Below, one piece after another: positions 16,280-25,056 of a DNA stretch of 64,000 nt. The position numbers and the translations under genes are program-made. Origin of the DNA: Bacillus sp. V3-13 (lineage in GTDB: Bacteria; Bacillota; Bacilli; Bacillales; Cytobacillaceae); the NCBI RefSeq assembly GCF_002860165.1, contig NZ_PGUZ01000044.1, positions 1 to 64,000 on the forward strand. Direction: 5' to 3'. Under the pieces are notes generated by a model that had not been told where the DNA came from, made no database searches, and was given only the letters and a program-made list of their open reading frames with translations. Position 1 is the first letter of the stretch; every line of letters begins with the position of its first letter.

Positions 16280-18124
16280 TTAGTTTGCTTTCTTAAAGAA
16301 TTGAATGCGTTGAAGCAGGCCATCCGCAATGATGATATTTCCGTTCTTATCAATATCAAGCCCCTGTGGTGAAAAGAAATTTCCCGCGGTTCCACTGAAG
16401 CTGCCAAACTGTTCGATAAATCTGCCGTTTTCATCGTAAATATTCATGCGATTGTTCGATGTGTCCGTCACGTAAACACGGTCATTGCTATCAATGGAAA
16501 TGCCTGTTGGCAAAAAGAGATCGCCCGGGCCTTCACGCCAATTTTCCAATGGATCAAGGTTTCCTGCTCCGTTGTTCGTACCCCATTTCGCAAGAAAGTT
16601 TCCATTGTTATCAAATTTTTGGATTCTGTTATTAATTCGGTCAACAACGTATACGTTATCCTTTGAGTCAATCGCCAGCTGCATCGGTTGGGAAAATTGT
16701 CCTTCCCCGCTCCCCTTTGTTCCCCATTCCTTCACGTAATAGAAAAATGAGTTGAATTTCTGAATTCGGTTGTTTTCGGAATCAGCAACAAAAATATTGC
16801 CTTTACTGTCTACAGCCACTCCACACGGGAATTGAAAATATCCGCTTAACGTACCGAGAGAACCGTAAGATGCGAGGAACACTCCGGAATTCGAAAATTT
16901 CTGAATCCGGTGGTTAACAGAGTCGGCAACATAAACATTGTCATATCGATCGGTCGCAATCTGTCTTGGGACAAAAAATTGGCCGGCATAGCTTCCATAG
17001 CCTAATGGTCCTCCGTACCCGTACATGCTTCCCCATTTGCCAACAATTTCGCCGCTGGCATTATATTTTAAGATGCGGTGGTTAAAGGAATCGGACACGA
17101 ATATATTTCCGTATGAATCACTTTCGACATCGAAAGGGCCGGCATACTGTTTATCCCCGTTCCGTGCATTGCCAACTGACATGTGATACGAAGCTGACAA
17201 GCCATATTCCTTGTAAACAAGCAGGCGGTTATTACCGGTGTCTGTAATATATAAATTCCCGAGGCCATCAGGCAAAATTTGATTCGGATAAACAAATTGC
17301 GGAAAGCTGCCTGTTGTATATAAAAATTGGTCCTGGGCATTGAACTTCATAATCCGGTTGTTATACGTATCGGCTACATATAAAGCTCCCGTTTGCCGGT
17401 CAAAATTGATACCCCGCGGATGGTAAAATTGGTATGGACCAGTTCCATTGCCAAGGCTGCCAATTTTTCGTTTATAACTCCCGGTTGCGCTAAAAACCTG
17501 AATGCGATTATTGTACGTATCAGCAATATAAATCTCGTTTTGCGCGTTTATCGCAATTCCCTGGGGCAGGGCCAATTGGCCGTTGCCTTTACCATAGCTC
17601 CCAATTGTTAGTAAATATTGACCGTCCGGGCTGTATTTCTGGATGCGATGATTGAATTCATCGGTAATGTAATAATTGTTATTCCCGTCAACAGCGATCT
17701 CTCTCGGGAAACCAAACTGGCCATTTGCTGTTCCTTTCGTTCCCCAGCTTTTAATAAATTGAAATTGTGAATTAAACTTTTGAATCCGGTAATTCCCTGT
17801 GTCCGCGACCAATATATTTCCAACCTTGTCAATGGCGATTCCAAACGGCATGTTAAACTGTCCAGGACCACTCCCCAACCGGCCAAATGTATTGATAACC
17901 TTTCCGGCAGAATCCAGCTTGACAATCCGGTGATTGCCCATATCGACCATATAAATATACCCACTGGCATCCCGTGCCATCGCGACAGGTGTCCGGAACA
18001 GATTGGCGCTGTCTGGCTCATTGCCCCACGATTTTTCATATGTAACAGTCGAGGCACTTACACCTGTCACAAACAGGCCCATCATCATGACAATCATGAT
18101 CGAAAATCGCGCAATATGTTTCAT
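16280..18124 (-). CDS. secreted NHL-repeat beta-propeller protein (12 repeats)
   Basis: Encodes 614 aa; the ATG at 18124 overlaps the upstream stop as ATGA. A signal peptide (hydrophobic through MMMGLFVTGVSAS) precedes about twelve NHL units, recognised by repeats of the type YVADTYNNRI (variants FVSDSFNHRI, YITDTGNNRL) with P-x-G-I-A-I-D between them. Twelve repeats fit two six-bladed propellers. No catalytic or anchor domain is visible. NHL propellers bind ligands or proteins, or act as lyases or hydrolases. Finding one inside a Liv transporter operon, next to the binding protein, suggests a role in substrate capture or processing outside the cell. Confidence 0.88.
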   Translation of the reverse strand: MKHIARFSIMIVMMMGLFVTGVSASTVTYEKSWGNEPDSANLFRTPVAMARDASGYIYMVDMGNHRIVKLDSAGKVINTFGRLGSGPGQFNMPFGIAIDKVGNILVADTGNYRIQKFNSQFQFIKSWGTKGTANGQFGFPREIAVDGNNNYYITDEFNHRIQKYSPDGQYLLTIGSYGKGNGQLALPQGIAINAQNEIYIADTYNNRIQVFSATGSYKRKIGSLGNGTGPYQFYHPRGINFDRQTGALYVADTYNNRIMKFNAQDQFLYTTGSFPQFVYPNQILPDGLGNLYITDTGNNRLLVYKEYGLSASYHMSVGNARNGDKQYAGPFDVESDSYGNIFVSDSFNHRILKYNASGEIVGKWGSMYGYGGPLGYGSYAGQFFVPRQIATDRYDNVYVADSVNHRIQKFSNSGVFLASYGSLGTLSGYFQFPCGVAVDSKGNIFVADSENNRIQKFNSFFYYVKEWGTKGSGEGQFSQPMQLAIDSKDNVYVVDRINNRIQKFDNNGNFLAKWGTNNGAGNLDPLENWREGPGDLFLPTGISIDSNDRVYVTDTSNNRMNIYDENGRFIEQFGSFSGTAGNFFSPQGLDIDKNGNIIIADGLLQRIQFFKKAN

Positions 18125-19131
18125 ACCGTTTCCCCTTTCCATTCAATTACAGTCGCGGCCCACGTATATCCCGTACCAGCGCTGACTGTGACAGCAATAT
18201 CGCCGGGATTTAACTTTCCCTGTTCACTGGCAAAATGGAGGCCTATACAAGGATCAAGTGCTGACATATGCCCATGGTGATCCAAGTACATTGCTTTGTC
18301 TTCGGGTAAGTTTAAGGATTGCAACAATTCCCTGAACATGGAACGTTTTGTATGCAGCGGCAGAAGTATTTTTATATCCTCTGGCGTTAACCCGCTCTTT
18401 TTTAGTGATTGGCGAATGACTTGTGTGAAATACGGAATCGATAGCGGATCGAGCCGCGCTTTCATGCTGGCAGGATCGACGACATCGATATAATGCTGAC
18501 GTTTTTCAACGGTCTCAAAACTGGCAAAATGTTTTGACCCGCCTGCTGGAATTCGGACATCGTCATGAAAAGAACCATCGGTTATGATAGCGCTTTCCAA
18601 AATACCGCTCATTGTTGCTCCCCGTTTAACTAAAGCAGCAGTCCCGCCATCAGCGAAATTAAACATAAATCGCGAGCGCGGATTATCGTAATCAACGATT
18701 TGCGATTCCTTGCATCCACCGACTAGTAAAATGTTGTGAATCGAGTGATCGGATTTCAGCATGTCCTTGGCGACTTTTAAGGCGATTGGAAAACAGGAGC
18801 TGACATTCATCATTTCAAAGGCATAGGCATTTTTCGTTCCAAGCTCATATTGAATTTTCGGGGCACTCGACCAAACATGGTAGTCTTTATGCGGGCTGCC
18901 AAAATAGATGACCACATCTATTGACAGCGGATCTGCTTTTGCCAAAATCGGCCGGGCCGCTGCAATCGCCAGATCGGAAGCATGCATCGTATCATCGGCT
19001 ACATGCTTTTCGTACAAGCCAAACTTTTCAATAATGATATTTTCGGGTATCCCTGTCTTTTCGGCCAGGACGGCTGCTGTTTCGATCCCTTTTGGAAAAT
19101 ACGTGCTTGTCGCTTCAATCCCGATGTTCAC
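18121..19131 (-). CDS. ketoacyl-ACP synthase III-like thiolase-fold enzyme
   Basis: Encodes 336 aa, with a GTG start overlapping the maoC stop (GTGA). The thiolase fold is clear. The nucleophile cysteine lies in MMNVSSCFPIALK and a histidine in LLPLHTKRS. At the third catalytic position, where KAS III has Asn in GNTSAAS, this protein has His in HGHMSALDP. Enzymes of this fold make or break carbon-carbon bonds between acyl thioesters. With the acyl-CoA ligase and MaoC protein it would handle a CoA- or ACP-bound acid. The exact reaction cannot be read from sequence. Confidence 0.8.
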   Translation of the reverse strand: MNIGIEATSTYFPKGIETAAVLAEKTGIPENIIIEKFGLYEKHVADDTMHASDLAIAAARPILAKADPLSIDVVIYFGSPHKDYHVWSSAPKIQYELGTKNAYAFEMMNVSSCFPIALKVAKDMLKSDHSIHNILLVGGCKESQIVDYDNPRSRFMFNFADGGTAALVKRGATMSGILESAIITDGSFHDDVRIPAGGSKHFASFETVEKRQHYIDVVDPASMKARLDPLSIPYFTQVIRQSLKKSGLTPEDIKILLPLHTKRSMFRELLQSLNLPEDKAMYLDHHGHMSALDPCIGLHFASEQGKLNPGDIAVTVSAGTGYTWAATVIEWKGETV

Positions 19132-19547
19132 GATATTACCTCATCCTCCTTCGGAACCATCATTACAGCTGACCCTGTCAGTACAAGCTCCTCCTTTTGA
19201 TTATGGCATTCGGTTAACAGCTTTAAGATGTTCTTTTCTTTGATGAATTCTTCGACAGTGGCTGTTGCGGTGATCGTATCACCGATAAAAACGGGGGCTT
19301 TGAAACGGATCGTTTGTTCCATATACACGGAGCCTTTTCCCGGCAAATGCATACCGAGAAGCTGTGACAATAAACTTGAAGTTAGTAAACCATGCGCAAT
19401 CCGCTGATTGAACCTTGTTTTCTTCGCATATTCACGATCGATATGGATCGGGTTAAAATCGCCGCTTATACCGGCAAATAAAACAAAATCGGTTTCTGTG
19501 ATTGTTTTGCTGCACGACGCCTGCTGTCCTACTGTAAATCGGGCCAT
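19128..19547 (-). CDS. MaoC-like (R)-specific enoyl hydratase
   Basis: Encodes 139 aa in the single hot-dog fold of PhaJ-type hydratases. The catalytic motif GDFNPIHID (Asp and His) is intact and AHGLLTSSL follows as expected. It would add water to a 2-enoyl-CoA to give the (R)-3-hydroxyacyl-CoA, or act in reverse. AGGTGAAAAG precedes the ATG. Translationally coupled to the KAS III-like gene. Confidence 0.88.
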   Translation of the reverse strand: MARFTVGQQASCSKTITETDFVLFAGISGDFNPIHIDREYAKKTRFNQRIAHGLLTSSLLSQLLGMHLPGKGSVYMEQTIRFKAPVFIGDTITATATVEEFIKEKNILKLLTECHNQKEELVLTGSAVMMVPKEDEVIS

Positions 19548-19565
19548 TTTCTTTTCACCTGCTTC

Positions 19566-21044
19566 TTAATTAGTTACGAGACGGTTTTTTTGGATTTTCC
19601 CGGTTGAATTTTTCGGCAGTTCATCTAAAAAGACCACTTCTTTTGGAACTTTATATTTGGCCAATAATCTGCGGCAATGGTCGATGATATCATCCTCTGT
19701 TAACCGGCTTCCCTCACTTTTCACGACATAAGCGGCCGGTACTTCTCCCCAGATCGAATCAGCAACTCCAACTACCGCTACTTCGTCTATGTCCGGAAGC
19801 TGGCTGATTGCTTGTTCTACTTCAAGCGGATAAATATTTTCCCCGCCCGAAATAATCATTTCTTTTCTTCTTCCGACAATGTACAGGAATCCTTCATCAT
19901 CGACTCTTGCTAAATCCCCTGTATAAAGCCAGCCATCCCGGATCGCGTCGCTTGTTGCTTCCGGCCTTTTCCAGTATTCTTTCATCACATTCGGTCCCCG
20001 TACGATTAACTCACCCACCTCTCCCGTTCCAACTTCATTTCCTTGTCGGTCGACAAGCATGTAGTCACAAAAAAGAACAGGCTTGCCAATTGACCCTATT
20101 TTCCGGCTTGCATCTTCCTTTGATAGCATGAAGACAGTCGGCGATGTTTCCGTCATCCCAAACCCTTGCCCGAAAAGAAAGCCTTTATCGACAAACGCTT
20201 TAATCAGTTCGTGCGGACAGGGGGCGCCGCCATTATAAAACCAGCGGACAGAGTGCAACTTTGTCGTCTGGAATGACGGGCATTTTAACAGGGCTTGATG
20301 GATGGCAGGTACGCCCATCACGACCGTCGCCTGATGTTCTTCGACCATCGACAGCGCTTTAGCCGGCTCAAACTTGCCTGGTATAATAATCGTTCCTCCG
20401 GTAAATAAAGTCGGAAGTGCGAATAAACCAATTCCTCCGATATGGAAGAGCGGAAGCAAGACAATCGAACGATCTTTTGAGGTTAAATCGATTGCGAGTA
20501 TATTATTAATCGCATTCCAGAACATATTTTTTTGTGTTAAAACCGCACCCTTTGGCTTACCGGTCGTACCGGATGTGTAACAAATAATAAAGGAAGCGTT
20601 TTCATTTATTTCACCGAAAGCATGCTGCGGCAGCTCTTCAAGATCTCTTAAAGTCTCTAACGCCACTACTTGTTCAATCCCCGCTTCTTTTTTCAATGAT
20701 TGTGCCATCTGTTGAAATGCTTCTTCGACAAATAAAACAGCCGTTTCACTGTCGTTTAGCTGAAAGACAAGCTCGTTGACAGTTAAGCGAATATTAAGAG
20801 GCACTGCAATGCACTCAATTTTCGCAATGGCAAAAAGCAAGACGACATATTCCAAACGGTTTTGTGACAAAATCGCAATCCGATCCCCCCTTTTTACACC
20901 AAGTCCCCGCTTCAGGTAAGATGCGGCCCTGCTTATTTTCGCGTCCAATTCTTTGTAGGTGATCTTTTCTTGTTCGGTGATGATGGCAATGCGATCTGGA
21001 TGTATGCTTGCGTGTTTTTCAATCCAATAGGCAATACCTTCCAT
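19566..21044 (-). CDS. acyl-CoA synthetase (AMP-forming, class I adenylate-forming)
   Basis: Encodes about 492 aa; the ATG at 21044 has better ribosome-site spacing than the GTG at 21053. The AMP-binding signature YTSGTTGKPKG, GFGMTETSP, the WLYTGDLA hinge region and the C-terminal lysine in PKNSTGKIQK are all present. It activates a carboxylic acid with ATP and CoA. The chain specificity cannot be told; relatives act on medium- or long-chain fatty acids and on aromatic acids. It is the first metabolic gene after the TetR regulator. Confidence 0.92.
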   Translation of the reverse strand: MEGIAYWIEKHASIHPDRIAIITEQEKITYKELDAKISRAASYLKRGLGVKRGDRIAILSQNRLEYVVLLFAIAKIECIAVPLNIRLTVNELVFQLNDSETAVLFVEEAFQQMAQSLKKEAGIEQVVALETLRDLEELPQHAFGEINENASFIICYTSGTTGKPKGAVLTQKNMFWNAINNILAIDLTSKDRSIVLLPLFHIGGIGLFALPTLFTGGTIIIPGKFEPAKALSMVEEHQATVVMGVPAIHQALLKCPSFQTTKLHSVRWFYNGGAPCPHELIKAFVDKGFLFGQGFGMTETSPTVFMLSKEDASRKIGSIGKPVLFCDYMLVDRQGNEVGTGEVGELIVRGPNVMKEYWKRPEATSDAIRDGWLYTGDLARVDDEGFLYIVGRRKEMIISGGENIYPLEVEQAISQLPDIDEVAVVGVADSIWGEVPAAYVVKSEGSRLTEDDIIDHCRRLLAKYKVPKEVVFLDELPKNSTGKIQKNRLVTN

Positions 21045-21058
21045 AAACTCCACCTCAC

Positions 21059-21664
21059 TTATTGTTTTTTCAACCCCTCAAAAATTAAAGTCATCGCTGC
21101 ATCAAATGCTTCCCCGGGTACATCTTGCTTTTCCCAGTACACCCAGCGCATTCCGAGAAACTGGCCAATCGACATTAAGCAGTACGCCACCGTTTCCCGG
21201 TCAATCTCTTTAAACTCCCCTGCATTGATCCCAGCTGACAGGCTTTTTAAAAAACCAGCGGCAAGCTTGTCGTAATACCAGCGATACAGCTCTTCATCGA
21301 CAACTACCGCCTGCTGGACAATACTGTATAAATTGCGGCGATTTTTTACCCAGTTAAAAAACGCCTGGAAACCCTTTCGCTGTGCATCTTCATAATTCAC
21401 AGCTTTAGACATGCCTTCTTTAATCGTTAAACGCAAATCGCGGCTAAACTGGCGGATTAGTTCATCAAAAATATCTTTTTTCGATGGAAAGTAGTTATAA
21501 AAAGTTCCCTGGGCCACTTTTGCTTCCTGGCAAATATTAACGATCGAAGCTTCATAGTAGCCTTTTTTCCCAAACACCTCTTCCGCCGCAGCCAAAAGCT
21601 TTTCTCTCGTTTCCATTCCTTTTTGCGTCAAAATCCTCTCATCATAAACAGCTTTTTCTGACAC
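21059..21664 (-). CDS. TetR/AcrR family transcriptional regulator
   Basis: Encodes about 201 aa. The GTG at 21664 lies five bases past GAGAGGTGA; an upstream GTG at 21673 is possible. The N-terminal helix-turn-helix is typical (REKLLAAAEEVFGKKGYYEAS, then KVAQGTFYNYFPSKKDIFDEL). The C-terminal half is the ligand-binding helical domain. It heads the operon and is expected to repress it until an acyl-CoA or related ligand binds, as known for FadR-type Bacillus regulators. Promoter at 21686-21713. Confidence 0.9.
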   Translation of the reverse strand: MSEKAVYDERILTQKGMETREKLLAAAEEVFGKKGYYEASIVNICQEAKVAQGTFYNYFPSKKDIFDELIRQFSRDLRLTIKEGMSKAVNYEDAQRKGFQAFFNWVKNRRNLYSIVQQAVVVDEELYRWYYDKLAAGFLKSLSAGINAGEFKEIDRETVAYCLMSIGQFLGMRWVYWEKQDVPGEAFDAAMTLIFEGLKKQ

Positions 21665-21685
21665 CTGAATCACCTCTCAGTTTTT

Positions 21686-21713
21686 ATTATATAGACTTTT
21701 CTGAATTTTACAA
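21686..21713 (-). promoter_or_regulatory. sigma-A-like promoter of the TetR-Liv operon
   Basis: On the minus strand TTGTAA (21713-21708) and TATAAT (21691-21686) are separated by 16 bases, just upstream of the TetR start. A TetR operator probably overlaps it, although no clear palindrome stands out. Confidence 0.6.
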
Positions 21714-21751
21714 CATGTTTTTTAATAAAATGTATTAAATCTACGACCAAC

Positions 21752-21803
21752 AAAAAGACTTGAGAATAGTCCGGCCATTGCCCGGGATTCTCAAGTCTTT
21801 TTT
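21752..21803 (-). terminator. rho-independent terminator
   Basis: AAAAAGACTTGAGAAT pairs with ATTCTCAAGTCTTTTTT. It lies just past the small membrane gene at 21827 and is T-rich in both directions. Confidence 0.85.
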
Positions 21804-21826
21804 GAAGATAAAAAGTTACGTAGAAA

Positions 21827-22111
21827 TTAATATAATTGCGGTGATTTTTTATAGACAAAGGTTGAAGCTTGTCTCTGCTGAAATTGGGCAGCCCGCCTTT
21901 TTTGGCTTGCTTCTTCCATGATCTTAATGAATATGCAAAAACCAAAGGTCAATATAGATGACACCATAATACTTAAACTAATCGAAAAAAGATAGCCTTG
22001 TTTGATACCGCTTACAAATAAACTAAATAAAAACAGCGAAAAACCTGATAACCAAAACATAGTCGTTACATTCTTAATCATCTTCAACGATTTGACCTGC
22101 TGTTCACTCAT
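21827..22111 (-). CDS. small two-helix membrane protein of unknown function
   Basis: Encodes 94 aa; the ATG at 22111 follows GGAGATGAAAATC, making it a better start than 22120. Two hydrophobic segments (about residues 19-38 and 45-66) are separated by a short Gly/Tyr loop. A charged C-terminal tail rich in Gln, Arg and Lys follows. I recognise no family. It has its own terminator, which supports a monocistronic gene. Confidence 0.65.
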   Translation of the reverse strand: MSEQQVKSLKMIKNVTTMFWLSGFSLFLFSLFVSGIKQGYLFSISLSIMVSSILTFGFCIFIKIMEEASQKRRAAQFQQRQASTFVYKKSPQLY

Positions 22112-22569
22112 GATTTTCATCTCCTTTTACAGAATATTTTATATTTGTTCACAAATTTGTCAAACTTTTTTCGCGAACAATATTTCTTTCTCATTCTCTT
22201 TCTGCTTATAGATTTATAAACCAGGCATTAGCCCAAAGCCATTTTCCTTGGCTAAACATACTAAAATTCGTGATAGAATACGGTATAACTAGCCAGGAAG
22301 GACAGTGATTTTATAATGCTGGATTCATTCAAATATAATTGGCAGGTACGGGAAGAATGGTTTGTTCATAGTAATCCAATTAAGTACAGTTAAGATAATA
22401 GACGACAAAGACTTGAATGAATACCTCATTCAAGTCTTGCGATGAAGTCTATACCGCTAACTAAATTTTGCAACTCCCATTCATTTTCATCTTCAACAAC
22501 AATCTTTAACAGAGTCTTTGTTTTAAATTTAATTTCCTGCAGACAAGTTTATTTTGTATCAAAGTTAAA
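22112..22569. other. intergenic region with remnants
   Basis: Besides the DinB fragment, a strong inverted repeat occurs at 22408-22438 (AAGACTTGAATGA against its complement). A minus-strand open stretch ends at 22426; its translation (about 38 residues containing KIVVEDENEWELQNLV) looks like the tail of a lost gene, with no start codon or ribosome site. No complete gene is seen. Confidence 0.5.
22316..22393 (+). pseudogene. DinB-family N-terminal fragment
   Basis: The 25-codon frame opens with MLDSFKYNWQVREEWF, which matches the usual start of DinB/YfiT-like four-helix metal-binding proteins, then turns to unrelated residues and stops. A typical DinB protein has about 150 residues, so more than 80 percent is missing. 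An AGGAAGGACAG ribosome site is retained. The break lies at the edge of the ABC transporter region. Confidence 0.55.
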
Positions 22570-25056
22570 TTAATCGGCCACACGTAATAAATCTAATATC
22601 GTTTTCTTATCGATATTTTTCTTAAGGACTAACCCATTTAACAATATCGTCATTAAAATAATTGTGACTGCCAGGAAAAAGTGCGCTAGATAATAGCTAA
22701 TAGGGTGAACAAAGCCAAAGAACACTACCGACACAGAAATAACTAAAGTACTTATCAGCAGGGCAACACTAAAATAAACTATTCCCTCATAGTTTAAGAA
22801 ATATAGAACCTTCTTTTTACTCATTCCAAGTGAAAGATAAACTCCCCATTGCCATTTTTGAATTAAAAACTTCCCAAAAATAATTAGAAAGATACTAATA
22901 GAAGAAAATAGTATGGAAATAAGAAAGGTTAACTTACCTAATACACCTACAAGAGAAGAAATTTTTGTATCATCTTTCTTAAATTCAGATATATTTTGAT
23001 AAAGGCTGCCAGGGATTGGAGCAACCAGCTCTTTCGTTAATAAATCGACTTTTTCTAAATCTTGATTGGATATAGATTCATCTAAATAGACAATGATATC
23101 TTTATACCCTGTTAACATGTTATTTTTTATTGCGGTTCTTTCATCAAGAAGGATTGTAATTTCTCCATTGTTCTCCAAGGTTAAACTATCATCAATATAC
23201 CTCCTATATGGTTCTGTGATGATATTATCAATTTCGAATTGCCATTCCTTTACAGTAAGACTTTTAACACTTTGGGATAATTTGATAAATGTTAGATTGT
23301 CATTAACGAGCTCATTAAACTGTTTATCATTTATTTCATTGGGAATAAACATTAATACTTTATTTTCAAAGTTGTTATAATCTGCTCTATCTTTAAAGTA
23401 GGAATTTACAATACTATCATATTCCTCTTTATTAACTAATACATACTTAACGTTTGGTAGGGGCTTAGCACCAGGTTTAGCTTTTTCAAAAGATAAAGGT
23501 CTTTTTTCCGTTTCAATAGGTTGGAACTCTTCTATCCAAGAATTAAAAAATGGAGTGAGTTGTTCAGGGTTTAATACGGGATGCACGTCATCCATAAATG
23601 GTACTTTCTCTATATACTTGACTCCTGGTGCAGCTGCTAACCCAGCAACCTCCTTTGGCGAAAAAGCTAACTCTTTTTCTTTTAATACATTAAAATTGTT
23701 AATGGTTTTATATGCATAAGCTTTTTGAGAGACAAGATGATAATCATTCTGAGCATCCCAAATTCCAACCGATTCCTTCTCTAAAAAGTTTGAGAAAAAA
23801 ATGGTTAAAATTGCAAGGCATAAAGAAAGTATACTCCGCAGCATTCCAGCAGGTGACTTAAATAATTGAATTAAGAGTTGTTTTACATAAAAAGAACGAC
23901 TGTTAGATATTAATTTATCATACTGTGGTTGCGAGAACTTGAAGCCTCGAACCAGACCTATTACAGAATTTCCTCTATTTCTCAGTATAGGGCGACAAGC
24001 CTCAATATAAACAAGTATAAATAATGCCAATAACCAAACCATGCAAATAATGAAAAAAGGTAGCATATCTGAATAGTTTAGTAAGCCTTGATCATATGTA
24101 AATTCAATAATCAAAAAATGTGAACCTATAATCATGGGAAGGGATAATATTATGCCACAAATGAAAGTGAGAAAACATTGTATGAAGGCCATTTTTAACA
24201 AAGCTACATTGGTAAATCCAATAGCTTTATATATACCAACTTTTTTCTGCTGGTCAATATAAAAATACGAAAATAGACTATTTATACAAATAAAGGACAG
24301 GGCGAAAATGATTATTTGAAAAATGGTTGAGACAACAGATATAGTATCATAATCAATTAAACCTATATAAAATAGCCTGTCGTTTATGAATCCTCTATAG
24401 TTATTTTCATAAACTAGGTCATTCATTTTCTCTTCGGCTTTTTCAATATTACCTGATAACTTAACTAAGTAATTATTGCTTGTTTGATTATTCTGCTGTC
24501 TTACAAAAATGTTTGGAAAGTCATTTATCCCCTTTTTTACACCAATAGGAGCACTCCATTGGGCTGAATAATCATGAATTATGCCTACTAAGGTATACTC
24601 CATCGGTTTATCAAGGATAGTTAAAGTTCTTTTTTCTCCAATTTCCCATTCTTTATCTATTTTTGATAGATAATATGCTTCTATGGCAAGTTCATTGTTT
24701 TTAGCTGGCAATCTTCCTTTTATCAAATCTAAATGTCCTAGCTTTAAAGCTGTTTCATCCATCCAACCAACAGTTGCTATTTGATTATTTCCTTCGAGCG
24801 GTAAAGAAGCAGTAATGGCAAATTCCCCAACTAGAGCAGAACCAGTTTTTAGTTGATCTTTAGCTTTATCTACTTCTAATAATACTCCTGAATGTTCACC
24901 ATACTTTTGATATGATTCAAACAGTAAACTACTTTTTATTGAATGAGTGGCTGAAAAAATAGAAATGATGGCCGTAAGAGATAGTGCAATTACTAGCACT
25001 ATTATAAAGAACCATTTCTTTCTATGTATGAGAGTGTCAATAGTTAATTTAATCAT
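22570..25056 (-). CDS. FtsX-like ABC transporter permease (large)
   Basis: Encodes 828 aa. An N-terminal membrane helix is followed by a large extracytoplasmic domain, three to four helices with the FtsX-type sequence around KKVGIYKAIGFTNVALL, a second large extracellular domain, and a C-terminal helix bundle with KWQWGVYLSLGMSKKKV. That is the duplicated FtsX/MacB permease plan. It overlaps the ATPase gene by eight bases. Such pairs export or remove peptides from the membrane, often bacteriocins or antibiotics. The divergent secreted-peptide gene suggests that peptide as a substrate, but this is inference. Confidence 0.85.
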   Translation of the reverse strand: MIKLTIDTLIHRKKWFFIIVLVIALSLTAIISIFSATHSIKSSLLFESYQKYGEHSGVLLEVDKAKDQLKTGSALVGEFAITASLPLEGNNQIATVGWMDETALKLGHLDLIKGRLPAKNNELAIEAYYLSKIDKEWEIGEKRTLTILDKPMEYTLVGIIHDYSAQWSAPIGVKKGINDFPNIFVRQQNNQTSNNYLVKLSGNIEKAEEKMNDLVYENNYRGFINDRLFYIGLIDYDTISVVSTIFQIIIFALSFICINSLFSYFYIDQQKKVGIYKAIGFTNVALLKMAFIQCFLTFICGIILSLPMIIGSHFLIIEFTYDQGLLNYSDMLPFFIICMVWLLALFILVYIEACRPILRNRGNSVIGLVRGFKFSQPQYDKLISNSRSFYVKQLLIQLFKSPAGMLRSILSLCLAILTIFFSNFLEKESVGIWDAQNDYHLVSQKAYAYKTINNFNVLKEKELAFSPKEVAGLAAAPGVKYIEKVPFMDDVHPVLNPEQLTPFFNSWIEEFQPIETEKRPLSFEKAKPGAKPLPNVKYVLVNKEEYDSIVNSYFKDRADYNNFENKVLMFIPNEINDKQFNELVNDNLTFIKLSQSVKSLTVKEWQFEIDNIITEPYRRYIDDSLTLENNGEITILLDERTAIKNNMLTGYKDIIVYLDESISNQDLEKVDLLTKELVAPIPGSLYQNISEFKKDDTKISSLVGVLGKLTFLISILFSSISIFLIIFGKFLIQKWQWGVYLSLGMSKKKVLYFLNYEGIVYFSVALLISTLVISVSVVFFGFVHPISYYLAHFFLAVTIILMTILLNGLVLKKNIDKKTILDLLRVAD

